This document shows positions 24,986 to 36,189 of a DNA stretch of 64,000 bases, in pieces; position 1 is the first letter of the stretch; each line of letters opens with the position of its first letter. The notes below the pieces were generated by a model, which was given only the letters and a program-made list of their open reading frames with translations, did not search any database and had not been told where the DNA came from. Origin of the DNA: Blasia pusilla (taxonomy: Eukaryota > Marchantiophyta > Marchantiopsida > Blasiales); contig CM114273.1 of assembly GCA_050084515.1 (NCBI GenBank), positions 44,392,001 to 44,456,000 of the forward strand, in the 5' to 3' direction. The position numbers and the translations under genes were made by a program.

Positions 24986-26640
24986 CATAGAGTCTCAACT
25001 TCCCATCCTTCTTCTTCACAAAGAGAACTGACGCCACATAAGATGACTTGTTAGTTTGGATGTAACTCCTTTCTACGAGCTCACCTAATTGATTCTTCAA
25101 CTTAGCAAGTTCTACTTGATTGAGTCTATATGGAGCCTTTGAAGGCAGTTGAGACCCTGATATCACCTCTATCTTGTGATTGATTGCCCTATGTGGTGGC
25201 AATTCCTCGGGGCAATTCAGTCGGTAGTTCATTTGTCAAAACATCGTCAAATTCCTTCACTACTCTCTTGAGTACTTCCGAGGTTCCCATCAAAGTTGAG
25301 GCAAGATCTTTGTGTGTTTTTCTTGTAGCCTCTACCAGTCTTATAACGCACAGAGACCCGTCTTCCATCTCAGTCAGACTTGCCCTCGTAAGGACGTTCA
25401 TCAACTCCTTCTTATTGGGAATCTCACAAACAGATCTCACATGCAACCGCTTGCCTTTCACTAAGACGCTCAATCTCAAGGGTCTTCACCTCAGCTCCAT
25501 CTCATACGTATGCATCCACGAATGTGTTCCCCGATACTCCTTTGATCCCGTCTATGTTGCACATAGTGAAATTCTCCTTCAACTCAAATGCTATGGATCC
25601 AAATGTTAAACCCAAAATTATCTCTGAGGTCTGGTGAGATTTTCCTCTAGAAAATCCCACCCAAAATGGGTTCGTATGCCTTAGTGGTTGACAAACCCAA
25701 CTCCTTCATGATCCTCGGACTCGAGAAAGAGTCTAAAGCACTTATATCAAAGAGCAACATCACATCAAAATTAGCGATCTTGGATCGTAGGTACACAAGA
25801 TTGGGTGTACTCTTGGTGACTTGAAGGGACGTTTCCATATCAACCTCCCATCGGAAACTTCTTAGTAGCAAACGTAATCATATTCCAATTACTAACCTTA
25901 GGCTTCGAGCACCCCCTAGCCATGTGCTTGGGCTCACCAGAACTATAGCAAATCACATTGCCGCTCCTTGACTTCGGATATTAGGCTCCTCTCAGATTTG
26001 TATTGGGTTCCACTCATTTTTCTGCCTAGGTAAGAGACTCTCCTTAATTGCACTCATCCCCACTTTGATCTAGACCCTCTTGAATGCCTCTTTTTTTCGC
26101 TATCTCCAAAAAACCTTCGTGCAGGAAGGGTCGTTGGACTGAGACCTCATCGTCCCCTATCCGCTTTGCCAACTTCAAAAGTTCCACGCACATCTTTGGT
26201 AACTCTCGAATTCCAAATATGGCATTCTCCGCACTCAAATTAAGTCCACTAAAGAAGATAACCTTCTTTGCAAACTCATCCATCTTAGGAAGTGAGTTTT
26301 GTTTCGTACTAAACTCTCACACATAAGAGCTTTAGGTACCACTCTATTGCAAATGCACAAACTGTACTCCATCTCGAAACTCTTGATACTCCAGAGTGAA
26401 TCGGTCGCCAATCAACACCTTGAACTCTTTCCAACTCGGTGATGATCCACCGGACTAAATGTTCTTCTTGATGAGTTGTCCTCCATTGGAGAGCATGATC
26501 CTTAATAAACATATCTGCCATGATTACCTTGTCTTGCTCCTATGCCCTTTGCGCCTCGAAGTATAGCTCCAAATCCGCAAGGACATCCTTCTCTTTTCAA
26601 GATCATCCCATTCCCATAAATGGCGTTGGCATATTTGTCT
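24972..26640 (-). mobile_element. Ty3/gypsy remnant 1: gag, protease, start of RT
   Basis: On minus, from right to left, there are: gag near 26640-26044 (DKVIMADMFIKDHALQWRT, typical of the gag core); a zinc knuckle near 25955-25895 reading CYSSGEPKHMARGC, where the second cysteine has become serine; an aspartic-protease region at 25871-25647 with DISALDSF in place of the usual LxDSGAS; the linker at 25479-25189; and the RT N-terminus at 25232-24972 with LPSKAPYRL and VLFVKKKDGKLR. Frames are broken by stops and shifts. The copy ends just after the VKKKDG motif. It is a dead chromovirus-type element of the plant genome. Confidence 0.8.
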
Positions 26641-26670
26641 GACACAGCTTCTCGTTGGAACTAGAAGCTC

Positions 26671-27800
26671 ATGAGGAAAATCTGTCTTAAATGGCTCACC
26701 ATGATGGCAACCCTACCACATTCCCTGAGGCAATCAAATCTTTCAAGCGACCCCCGAATCCAAACCTTCCATCCCCCAATTGAGGAGACGGAGCGGGCGT
26801 CGGCGGGAAAGCGCCAAGAAACCCGAATTCGAACTCAGCAGTCAGCACTGACTGAGAGCTTCTACGACGACGCAAAGGAGAATGTCCCCAAGAGATTCAT
26901 TCCATGGGTCGTAGGCGGGCAGCATCTCATTCAAATCCTCAGCGGGATCCTAGGTAGGATTAGGGATTCCCCTCTCCACGAAGTAAAAGACTATCACTCC
27001 CTCCCACTCATCCCTCTCCACTCCCACTTTCCAACACTTCTGGTCTGCGCGGGCAAGAGAGCTTCTTCATTCATTCATTCGGGCTTCGGTGCTCGTGAAT
27101 GCACAGCTGAAGTAGGCAATCCACCATCGGTCTCCCCCCATGTACTCGACCGAAGCCAAGCCTCTCCCGAGGCCAGGCTTACGGTTGATCCGAACACACA
27201 CGACTGGCGAATTGCCTCTCTGCACGATTCAGGCGACGCATCGAATGACGGAGGACTCTGAATCCCAACCCTTGCACGGTGTCTCTTCGCTATGAAGAGG
27301 CCACAGGTCGAATTCTAACGAGTGCTTGCTTGCTTGCTTGCGTTCGTACGTTACAAAACATCTGCGTAATGAGTTTTCTTGGCAAGAGAGATGGGATGAG
27401 TTTAGAGAATGAATGCCGCGAGCGTGCTTGTGGCGCAAAATGCGTGATCCTGCAGGTGAAGCTGCCGGAGATGCTGAGCCTGGCTAAAGAGCCGAGGACG
27501 CAACCCATCTTACCTGGAAAGTGGGCGACGCTTATCGCAAAAGCGTCTGCTGTCAGGTGAATCTCCAAAGCCAAATCCATCGAACCGCCGCCCCCTCAAT
27601 CATTCGATGTATGGAGATTTCGACTCAATCGCCCCCTTTTGAAAAAACCGCCGCTAGACCTCTCGCGAATATTCATCGATCTCTCGCGTCGTATGGTAGC
27701 GTCTTCCATAAAATGAAACCTATTGTTGTAGAAACTTGTTGGGCTCTCCAAGTCCCTTCTACAAAGCAAGGGAGACCCCATTGATTCGTGGCACAAATTG
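26671..27800 (+). other. GC-rich island with a 196-codon frame
   Basis: A CpG-rich block flanked by AT-rich DNA. The plus frame 26671-27261 is open for 196 codons, and another plus frame covers 27279-27560. I recognise no domain. It could be the 5' exon and promoter of a gene that has decayed, the 5' end of the adjacent gypsy remnant, or a chance frame in GC-rich DNA. Confidence 0.25.
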
Positions 27801-29310
27801 GAGAAGGTAGTTCTTTACAAGAGAGAAAATGTAAACTTGGTTAGTTTTTTCTTGATAAGTTTAAATTTTGCTCATTTATATTATTATGGGAGAGTGATTT
27901 CTTGATTTGTAAAAACTTTTATGTTTAACACGTGCAGCAAGAAATCGAGCAGCAAAAAATGTTTTGCATGTTATGAACATCAAAAATTATTTTTGAATTC
28001 GTGTGCCATATCATTAGTCATTTCCCTTCACGGGCTATACACTAGCATAAGCTTTTCAAACACTTTTTTATTTTCGTGCATTACATGGGCACCTTATTAG
28101 TAACTACTTATAAAGATTTTGGAGAAAACACTTGAAATCAAATCACTTTATTGTAGAATTGATTCATTGTACTTGTACAAGCCTCCCATAATTAATTTTC
28201 AAAGTTCTCGAGTATCATTTTAAATTATTTTTTAATGATTAATCGGATCTAAAGACAAATGATCCAATTGGTTGAAAGTGCCTAGTGTCACGAGGAGAGG
28301 AATATCCGATAACAATATAGACTTTATAAATTACTAATTGCAACTAGAATTGAGTGTACTAAAACAAAGGTGTGAAACTAAATTTTACAAATGACTAATG
28401 GAATCACAATCGATTGAGTTTTAGGTCCAAGAACGCAACAACCTCTCCTAGCTAAATGAGTTAAGTTGGTGATTTGGTCGGTGGGGGCGATTTGGTGTTG
28501 GAAAAAAAATTCTCTTCGAGTTGTACCATTTCCCATAAGGGCGGTTGAGAAAAAACTTCACATGCATTGGGATGAGAGCAAAATTTAAGTGAGCTCATTT
28601 GAAAGTCCCTAAATGCAGTTTGAAGAATTGTAGATAATTTACTAAGGTCCTCCTTATAAATGGAAAGTTTCATGAGACTTTAAAAAATTTCATGAAAAAG
28701 TGATGTGACATGCAATGATTTTATCATTGCGTAATTTCATGTATTTTATGGGATTCCTTGAAATTAGGGAGGAAGGCCCCTCGCTAGGTTTCTTTGTACA
28801 AGCACTCTCTTCTCTCTCCGAAGAAAGTGAAGGAATTGTGATTTTGTAGACATCTCTACGTTAGGTCTACTAGGCATGGCTTCCCTAGGGTTTTATATGA
28901 TTGGATGCCATTTTTTTTATAGTTAATTTGTTATTGTTTTAATTGAAAAAAATTTAGAGGGATGGAAGGAGGGATTCTCTAGTTTTCTTTCACTTGATTG
29001 TGACCTTGAATCTAGTTACCTTTTTTAGTTCTCACCCAAATCCCTTATAGATTCTCTCATCCCATCTTGTTCATGTTTGTCTCACATTGAAAGGAGAATG
29101 GAAGGCTATCTTGAAGGTGGCTAGTGGTTGAATTGCAAAGCTACCATAGTACTTGCTCTATAAGGTCCACCCCCTTCTCAATTCTAGCTTTGTGGCTAAT
29201 TATTATCGATTTTTGATTTCCAATCTTCCCCAACTAAGACTACAATTTTCCAAGAACAAGGGCATAATCAACCAACCACTTTCATATTTGGTATGGAGGG
29301 TATAGAAGAA
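27800..29310. other. AT-rich intergenic DNA
   Basis: I see no gene, RNA or clear mobile element. Long A/T runs and short frames only. Confidence 0.4.
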
Positions 29311-29314
29311 CTAG

Positions 29315-30950
29315 TTTGTCATGGGCCCACTCCTCTTGAACGCCAATCTCAAGTATTGCGAAAGCGTACGTTCAGTAGGACACACTTACACTGATGATCT
29401 GCACCCAAACACACTTACATTAGTTTGGTCTGGGTCAATCATCCTTCCAACTCCGCCAGTTCTCAACCTTGGGCCATTATCAAGCTCACCCCTCCTAGTT
29501 TCTCACTTCCCAAGACGAACAAGTCTTCCTAGACTTGGAACAAACTTTCAGGATAGTCTAGGCAACTAAAACCGGACTTCGACGCCTAGTGGTTCTAATT
29601 TTCCAATGGACCTTGCATGATTCCCTAACCGAGACCCAACAAATGGGTCGTAGTTTGGAATCCAAAAGTGACCTCCAAAATCCATTCCCTTGGACTTGGC
29701 TAGGAGTTTGCACCCCAACGCCAACCTCCTAATCCATTCTGTGCCCTTAGTTTGCCCCGTGGTTGCCCAAAGTGGAGTTCAGGTCCTAAGCACCCTTGAA
29801 GAGCCTTCCCCTTACTAATAGTTATGGGATTCTCCACCCATCCCCTATCTTTGGAAGAAGGGCTCTTGGGCGTTCTTTTGCCCTCAACCCAACTCCCCGT
29901 TCAGTCTTTTTTGGGCCGTTTCTCAACCTCTGCTTGTGATCTTTGGCGCGTTGGAAGTGGCTTTGCCTAAGCTTTCCAATGCCATCTTACTCGTCTCAAA
30001 CACAAATTAGATCTGACAGTTATGGTCTAAAATACAATTAAACCCCAAACGTTGATCACATTCCAAATCTAGTTCTCAATCTCTTTGATAACCACTCATC
30101 CTAGACTCGATTCTTATCAAGTCTTGGTTCAATTTTTATTTAGATTTCCTTAATTGCGACTATAAATGCATGAAATGCTCAACCTTGCTCGTGTCTCCTA
30201 TCTTGTGTCTCCTTCAAGAGACAATGTACAACCATCCTAGTGTGAGCCTACTAGAGTTATGATGTTCCAACTTGGTGCACGCATGGCTATGAGAATAGTG
30301 ACACTCATTCCTCTTTAGAGGTTGATGCCCTCATCAACGCTAACCTTCTTATGTCAAGTCTTTTTGGGAAGCCAACCCCTTGACATTGAATTGCATTCTA
30401 GTAGTTAATCCACAATTCCTCTTTTAGCTTAAGTCTTAGGTTGTCCCATGCACTAGCCACTTAGAAACGTTTAGTATCTCTTCTTTGATAACCCTAGATC
30501 AGTTTCTTTCAACTAGCCTAAATTATCAAATAACCTAACTATCTAATTTTTCTACCTATGACTTCACTTGCTCACAACACTCAAACATCCTACATGTTTA
30601 CAAGGTCCACAAGTCACAATACTTTTGGATCGCCTTCATATTTGACTTATACGCACCACCAAGTTCACTCATGTCATCACAAGTGATATCACCCAAGCCC
30701 TAAAACACAATGATCTGCCTCGCCGACGCTAGGGCGAGCCCACGTGTTAGTCCCCCAACACGTGGTTTTGTTCTCGATAATTATCCAAATAAAAATGCTC
30801 TCCTCAAATACTCCTTGTCTCTCCTCTTGACTTACATCCTAAGCATACGAGGACCTACTCATTGCCATGCATTGCCACATATAAATTGCAATCAATCTCT
30901 AGCATCAAATCTCCAAATCCATGCATTCCTTTATTGCAAAACTAGCCTAT
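29315..30950 (-). repeat. 3' LTR region of chromovirus remnant 2 (family G)
   Basis: The sequence lies immediately beyond the chromodomain end of remnant 2 and is repeated elsewhere in the window: as a fragment at 24650-24985, in inverted form at about 49576-50572, and with more divergence at 42060-42890 and 42900-43410. One diagnostic word is TTTTCCAATGGACCTTGCAT, which occurs here near 29600 and as its complement near 50285. Exact termini are uncertain; the lower edge was set by where similarity to the inverted copy ends. Confidence 0.6.
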
Positions 30951-31029
30951 TCTCATTACAATGACCTTTGGCCCAAGCTTCATATGGTCACAATGTATGT
31001 CCCTAGCTACTCCATGTACTAACCCACGT

Positions 31030-33245
31030 GATTTTTTCACATCCGTTTGAAGTCTTTTAACACCTCTTGTGTATGTTGCAAGTCTGCCTCTGCAATATAA
31101 GTTGCCTCCTTCATATGGTAGCCCTTTCACTTGATCAAGTACTCATACTTATTGGCCCTACATCTCGAACGAAAAATGGTCTCCATCTCAAGCTCTAGCT
31201 CCTCGTTGACAATCACCAATTGTGGTCTTAATACTCGCCTTCGCTCAAGATGCATATTATCCTGAAGAAATTCCTTCAATAATGACACATGAAAATTTGG
31301 ATGGATCTTGAACTCTTGTGGCAGCTCCAACATATAAACATATTCAAAGAGGTTTTATTTCATCACATACGGTCCAACATACTTGGCGGACAGCTTCATC
31401 AAAAACTTTTTCGGAAGAGTGAGATTCTTCACACTCAACCACACTTGCTCCCCTACCTGGAAACTAACTTAGCGCCGACTCTTGTTAGACTGCTTAACGT
31501 ACCTTAGCTGAGGCTTCTCAAGACTCTCTCGTTCCTGCTTCTCATGTTCTTGCATCTTTGCTAAAAAACTTTTTGTCATTGCTTGTTGGGTTTGTGACAA
31601 TGTAGATTCGTTCAAAAGGGCCAAATCAAGAGGTCCTTCCGACTCACATCCATACGCCAAAGGAAATGGAGATTCTCCAATTGCATAATGCTTGGTCAAG
31701 CAATAATTGTACTTATCCATACTTAGCCACCTATGCTAAGTAATCTCATTGATTTTCGCGCACACAATTCTTTTAAAATCTTTTTCAATCGATTTTACCT
31801 TCTCTGTTTGTCCATTTGTTTGAGGATGAAACATGGTACTAAAACTCAACTTGGTCCTAAACCTTCTAAATAGGTGCTTCCAAAATGAACTGATAAATTT
31901 TGGATGTTGATCTGAACAATAATCCCTGCTAACCCATGAGCTCAGCACCAGTTATCTAGGCAGAGTCGATAAGTCGCATGTGCCGTCGCGGAATCCACCC
32001 AAAAAAAAAACCTCTCCAACTTGCTGAATCGACCAACTATCACAAGTATTATTTTTTAGCCCTCAAAATCTAGAAGAATCATAATAAAATCCATACTTAT
32101 GATTTCCTAGGGTCTGTTTGGAATTGGCAAAGGGTGAAGTAAGCCTTTTGTCTTGTCACAAGAAACTCTATTCGCTTGGCAGGTCATACATAGTAAGTAA
32201 CATCCTCTTTCATGTTGGGCCAGAAGAACCTCTTGGTCAGAACAAAAAACAGAATTTTTTCCCCTTTATGTCATGCCAAGGGTTTGTCATAAAACTCTAC
32301 CAACACCTTCGTCCAAAATTTTCCTTCACCTACATAGATCTTGCTCTTCTTAAACCTTAGCAAACCATGCCTCAAACTTCTATTGGCTACCTTCTTGCCC
32401 AACTTCAACTTCCTTAGGTACTCTCTTGCTTGGGTGTTCTTCATGTATCATTCACGAATCCTCCTCTCCATATTTGTTTCCTTCGGGAACATTGCTCTCA
32501 AAACTTGTGTTGTCAGTGACACGCAGTCATCCCTACGACTCAACACATCATGAATGATATTTTCCTTCCCTCCAAACTTTGCATTATAATCTGTAAGAGG
32601 TCTCATTATTCCCAAAAAGTTTCTTACATAAGTCCGATAAAACTCAACCGCTCCGATGAACCTTCTCATCCCCTTGACTGTAGAAGGCGGTTTCCACTCA
32701 AAAATTGCTTTCATCTTATTCATATTTGGACCAACTCCATTTTTGCTAACCACATGACCCAAGAACTTGATCTTGCTTTGATGGAATTTTCTCTTTTCCA
32801 CATTTGCGTACAATTTGTTTCCCCTAAGTTTCGACAAGACTACCCTCTAATATCGAGTGTGCTCCTCAAGTGAATTCGATGAATATGTCATGAATGTAAA
32901 TGATCACATACTCATCCGTCTCCCTATGAAAGATGGAGTTCATCAACGTGGTGAATGTCAAATGTGCCTTACAAAAACAAAAGGGCATCACTACAAACTC
33001 AAAGAAGCCATAGCTCATCCTAGACAAAATCTCCTGCACATCAGCTTCCACTATCTGGATCTGGTAATATCTTGACTTCAAGTCAATCCTTCTTAAGTAC
33101 TTAGCCCCTTACAATCTATCCGAGAGATCATCGATCCTTGAAAAAGGGGAGTTATTCCTCACCGTGACTTTGTTTTGTGCACAATTATCACCCTATGTTC
33201 AATAGCGTCTAACCCCACGTTCCCTCTACGTCACGCCCACATAGC
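31030..33245 (-). mobile_element. Ty3/gypsy chromovirus remnant 2: RT, integrase, chromodomain
   Basis: On minus: RT from about 33170 (SRIDDLSDRL, stop, GAKYLRRIDLKSRYYQ) to the active-site region YIHDIFIE near 32880, where the YIDD box has lost an aspartate; RT thumb (KIKFLGHVVSKNG) at 32837-32448. Most of RNase H is deleted: PLTD is followed directly by KENIIHDVLSRRDD. The integrase core end (FHPQTNGQTEK) lies near 31830, its C-terminal part (YGCESEGPLDLAL) near 31640, then HPNFHVSLLK, and a chromodomain (NKYEYLIK, stop, KGY, EAT) at about 31150-31040. The chromodomain places it in the chromovirus clade. Many stops, so inactive. Confidence 0.88.
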
Positions 33246-33600
33246 CCCTAACATTTCCCCCCATCACCTCGACGTTTGTCCTGCCCAAAAATAAAGTGGT
33301 CTTTTTAAGTCCACATGATAAACCTTCTAAGAAGAAAGATTTTTGTTTCCTCCAAGTATATGCTCTTGGCCTAAAATTTTCTCCAATTTTCGATGAAAGT
33401 GTTTTCAATCTTCTTGCAAAATTTGAAGGAAAATGAAAATCTAAACTAGAGGCTCAGCCTAAAAATGAAGAGTTCTTCTATAGACCGATAAGATTTACTA
33501 AGGAAAATTTCTTCTTTGTATTTTCCATCTTCTCTAAGTATATGATCCTTACTTGAATTTTTTTCCATTTTTTGATGGAATTATCTCCAACCTGCTTCGG
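33246..33600. other. Junction between remnant 2 and element A
   Basis: AT-rich sequence with no RT, integrase or LTR signature. Two imperfect copies of about 75 bp lie in direct orientation near 33345-33420 and 33515-33600 (AAGTATATG, then TTTTC-CCA, then GATGGAA or GATGAAA). The methyltransferase-bearing element stops being recognisable near 33600. Confidence 0.4.
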
Positions 33601-33627
33601 AGAGGACCCAACCTCCGGCTTTGGTTG

Positions 33628-35117
33628 CTATGTAGCAACCCTAGCCACCTCCGCAATAGCCACTCCACTTTGACCTCCTACACCATGCTCCATATCCGAA
33701 AAATGAACATGTGCTACTCTAGCCGACTTCGCACTCTCTGCTCGAACGACGTCCCAGGAACTCCATGGGTGCCTATCTCTCCTCGTCTCGCCCCCAGCCA
33801 ATGCCTGTACAGACCCTGTAGGCAATGGTCCAACTCGTGGACGTGACAGCATGGATGACACTCGCATTCGTCTCTGCTCAGCCATACCTAGGCTGACTAT
33901 CCATGTGAGACAGTTGAGGTCCATCGCCTGCCCCAATACCTGTCTCCGGGATGCCTCAGTCATCCATGGCACCGCCATAGTATCGGTAGCGAACCCCATG
34001 GCACGCTCCCGCTCATCTGGTATAGGCTCCTCTAATGCGCCGGTCACCTCATCTCAAATCATGCCTGGCCCTCCTTGACGAAAGGCATGGGATGTTGGGA
34101 AGCTCACCAACGTAGGTAAGGCTGCCCTCAACTCCCCCACCCTATTGGCCATGGCGAACAGTGGTCTCTCATCCCGTGTCACCACCTGAGATCGACGCCT
34201 TGAGCCCAAAATAGCATCCACTGTGAGATGTGGTGCTCTATGGACTCCATTGTATGCTCGACTCAGTACCTCTGATGGTATCAGATTTGTCCACCACAGT
34301 CGTGGACGATGAGCACGTGATCCAACTCTCGCCGCATCTAATAACACACCAAGTCCCAACCAGGACCTCACGTGATGCACACTCGTCATCACACGTGCAC
34401 GAGTGTCTCCCAAAAACGGAATGTTCTCCAAAATTTACGTTGGAGAACATGTTTGACTCTCTTGCAAGTGTCGTACTACTCGTAGCATCTCCCAAAACAT
34501 CCCTGACCTCGGATCCTGCAATCCAAATCCTCGGCCAGTTGATGAATGACCCTGACATGGCCATCCAGCAATCACAAATGAATGGTGCCAACTCTATCCA
34601 CATCCTGCGCCCCCACCAAAGAGATAACGACGGGTAGTGTATGATGATATCCCCATACTGCAGATACCGGCAATAACTCAAGATACCTTTGGACCAATCT
34701 TGCCACGTGACGTAATGATACTCGCCGCGCGGTCTCATCTCTCTCCACATAAAGGTACTGATGCACCCGTATGCCTTTCTGCACTACTGCAGCCAATCCG
34801 GTGCTAATCCCTCCGAAGAGATCTAACACCCTAACACCCTCCTCTGGGCACTGCCACACAACGGGGGTAGTATCTAGTGGGGTCAACGTCTCCACTCCAA
34901 GAGCTCGATCGCCACGTGACTCTCGCTGCTCCGGGATAAAAGCATGACTCCACGCCTGCCTCACGAGGTCGTCGGCACTCCTCTGTAGCTCTTGAGTCAT
35001 ACCCCACAATGGTGAAGAGGTCTCGCCAACATGGGAAGAGACACCCGCCATGGCCTGTCTCTCCGTGGGACTATCCGCTACTGGGACATCCTCCGCATGT
35101 GCATTCCCCCCCAACAA
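33628..35117 (-). pseudogene. DNMT3-like cytosine-5 DNA methyltransferase (retroelement-borne, broken)
   Basis: C5 methyltransferase motifs follow one another in canonical order. Motif I is VLDLFGGISTGL (near 34829-34794), which binds S-adenosylmethionine. Motif II is YVERDE. Motif IV is GWPCQGHS with the catalytic cysteine in PCQ at 34560-34552. Then DPRSGMFWEM; motif VI as ENIPFLGD (near 34430; ENV is usual); motif VIII region RVGSRAHRPRLWWTN; motif X with ERERAMGF and RRQVLGQA. The order I to X and the spacing resemble DNMT3 and not plant DRM, which is permuted. Defects: one frameshift near 34575 just before PCQ, an in-frame stop near 34438 and another near 34053. After motif X a basic tail of about 60 residues ends at 33628. 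Intact, it would methylate cytosines in DNA. Its role for the element is unknown. Confidence 0.88.
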
Positions 35118-35215
35118 CTCTCCTGGCCAGCTTTAACACTACCTGTGAAAGCTTGCAACGTGGTCACAGACTCGTCTCGTGATCGACCACCTCGTCCCGC
35201 AAACTGCACGGGTAA

Positions 35216-36016
35216 CTAACTCATCCGACCGTCACGTGACCGCCACCTTGGCCGATAAGCAACAGTCTCCTCCCAGAAGTCAAGGATGAATCCTAAGGGA
35301 TATAACACTGTACTCCCCACCAACACATCGTACGACTCAACTGGTGTCGTAATCGCACGTGTGCGCATCATAGCACAATCCGTCGTCGCATGCTCTGGTT
35401 GGACTCTGACAACTATCTCCTGTCGAGTCATATACTGTGTGGGTGACACGCCCCCAATCAAAGTCTGTATCTGGAAGGGAAAAGGCTCAATATCGGCCTT
35501 CCGTAACCCCAATGCTAAACACGCCGCCTTCCCTAACATCAAGGGTTGCGCTCCCGAATCAAGTAGGACGCGTTGCGGGTGGTATACTATCCCCGTCGGA
35601 CTAACCGAGCAAAATACTCCAGCTCGGTTATCCAGTAACACTACTCCAGGTGTCACCACTGCTCGCTTTGTGGCCGGTCGAGTTGGCATATCTACCAACT
35701 TCGCCGCCGCCGCATGCCATAACTCTGTAGGGAACGGCCCGAGCACCAGCTCTGAGGGCAAGTCCACCACCTCCTCAACTACCTCTGAACAAGAAGCAAT
35801 CACCTCTCCACGCTCACACAACGTGGTGGCTAGTCGGAACACCTCAGCTGGTCCAACTCCCAACGTCGCCAACTCTATGGCGGAAAATAGTGGAGTCTGA
35901 CTCACTCTGGTGGCCACCTCCAACACTATGGTCGACATTGACTCCACTCGAGATGGCATAGGAGTTGTCACTCCAACTCCTTGTGACGTTGACGTAGGTG
36001 CCTGAGCAGTAGGCAC
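35216..36016 (-). pseudogene. Retroelement A aspartic protease region
   Basis: A 266-codon minus frame. The active-site triad is in LLDSGAQPLMLG (near 35566-35531), where host-type retropepsins of Ty3 elements have DSGA/DTGA. The usual C-terminal strand is seen as DVLVGSTVLYPLGFILD, which resembles the ILG-type end of the protease fold. The N-terminal 120 residues are low-complexity linker from gag. The frame stops at 35216, but sequence beyond, read in the same phase, continues as protein-like residues that match element B, so the stop is probably a secondary mutation in a longer gag-protease-methyltransferase polyprotein. Confidence 0.8.
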
Positions 36017-36189
36017 CGCTGGTTGTCAAGGCACCATCGATGGTGTGTGTAGTGCCTCCGACAATGTGAATGACTGTGGAACCCTTGCCTGCCGCCCATC
36101 GGTCCCCTCTGATGGGTCAATCTCAACTCCACCTCTCGGTGGCTCGGTGCCTCTCGCAGCACCCCGAGTCACCACTGCAGCTGCCTCAA

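Noticed and set aside
34238-34750. 170-codon minus frame as an independent protein
   Set aside because: It is an out-of-phase shadow of the methyltransferase; the motifs PCQ and DPRSG lie in the neighbouring frame.
35286-35900. 204-codon plus-strand ORF
   Set aside because: It is antisense to the retroelement protease; the open frame reflects the codon composition of the minus-strand gene.
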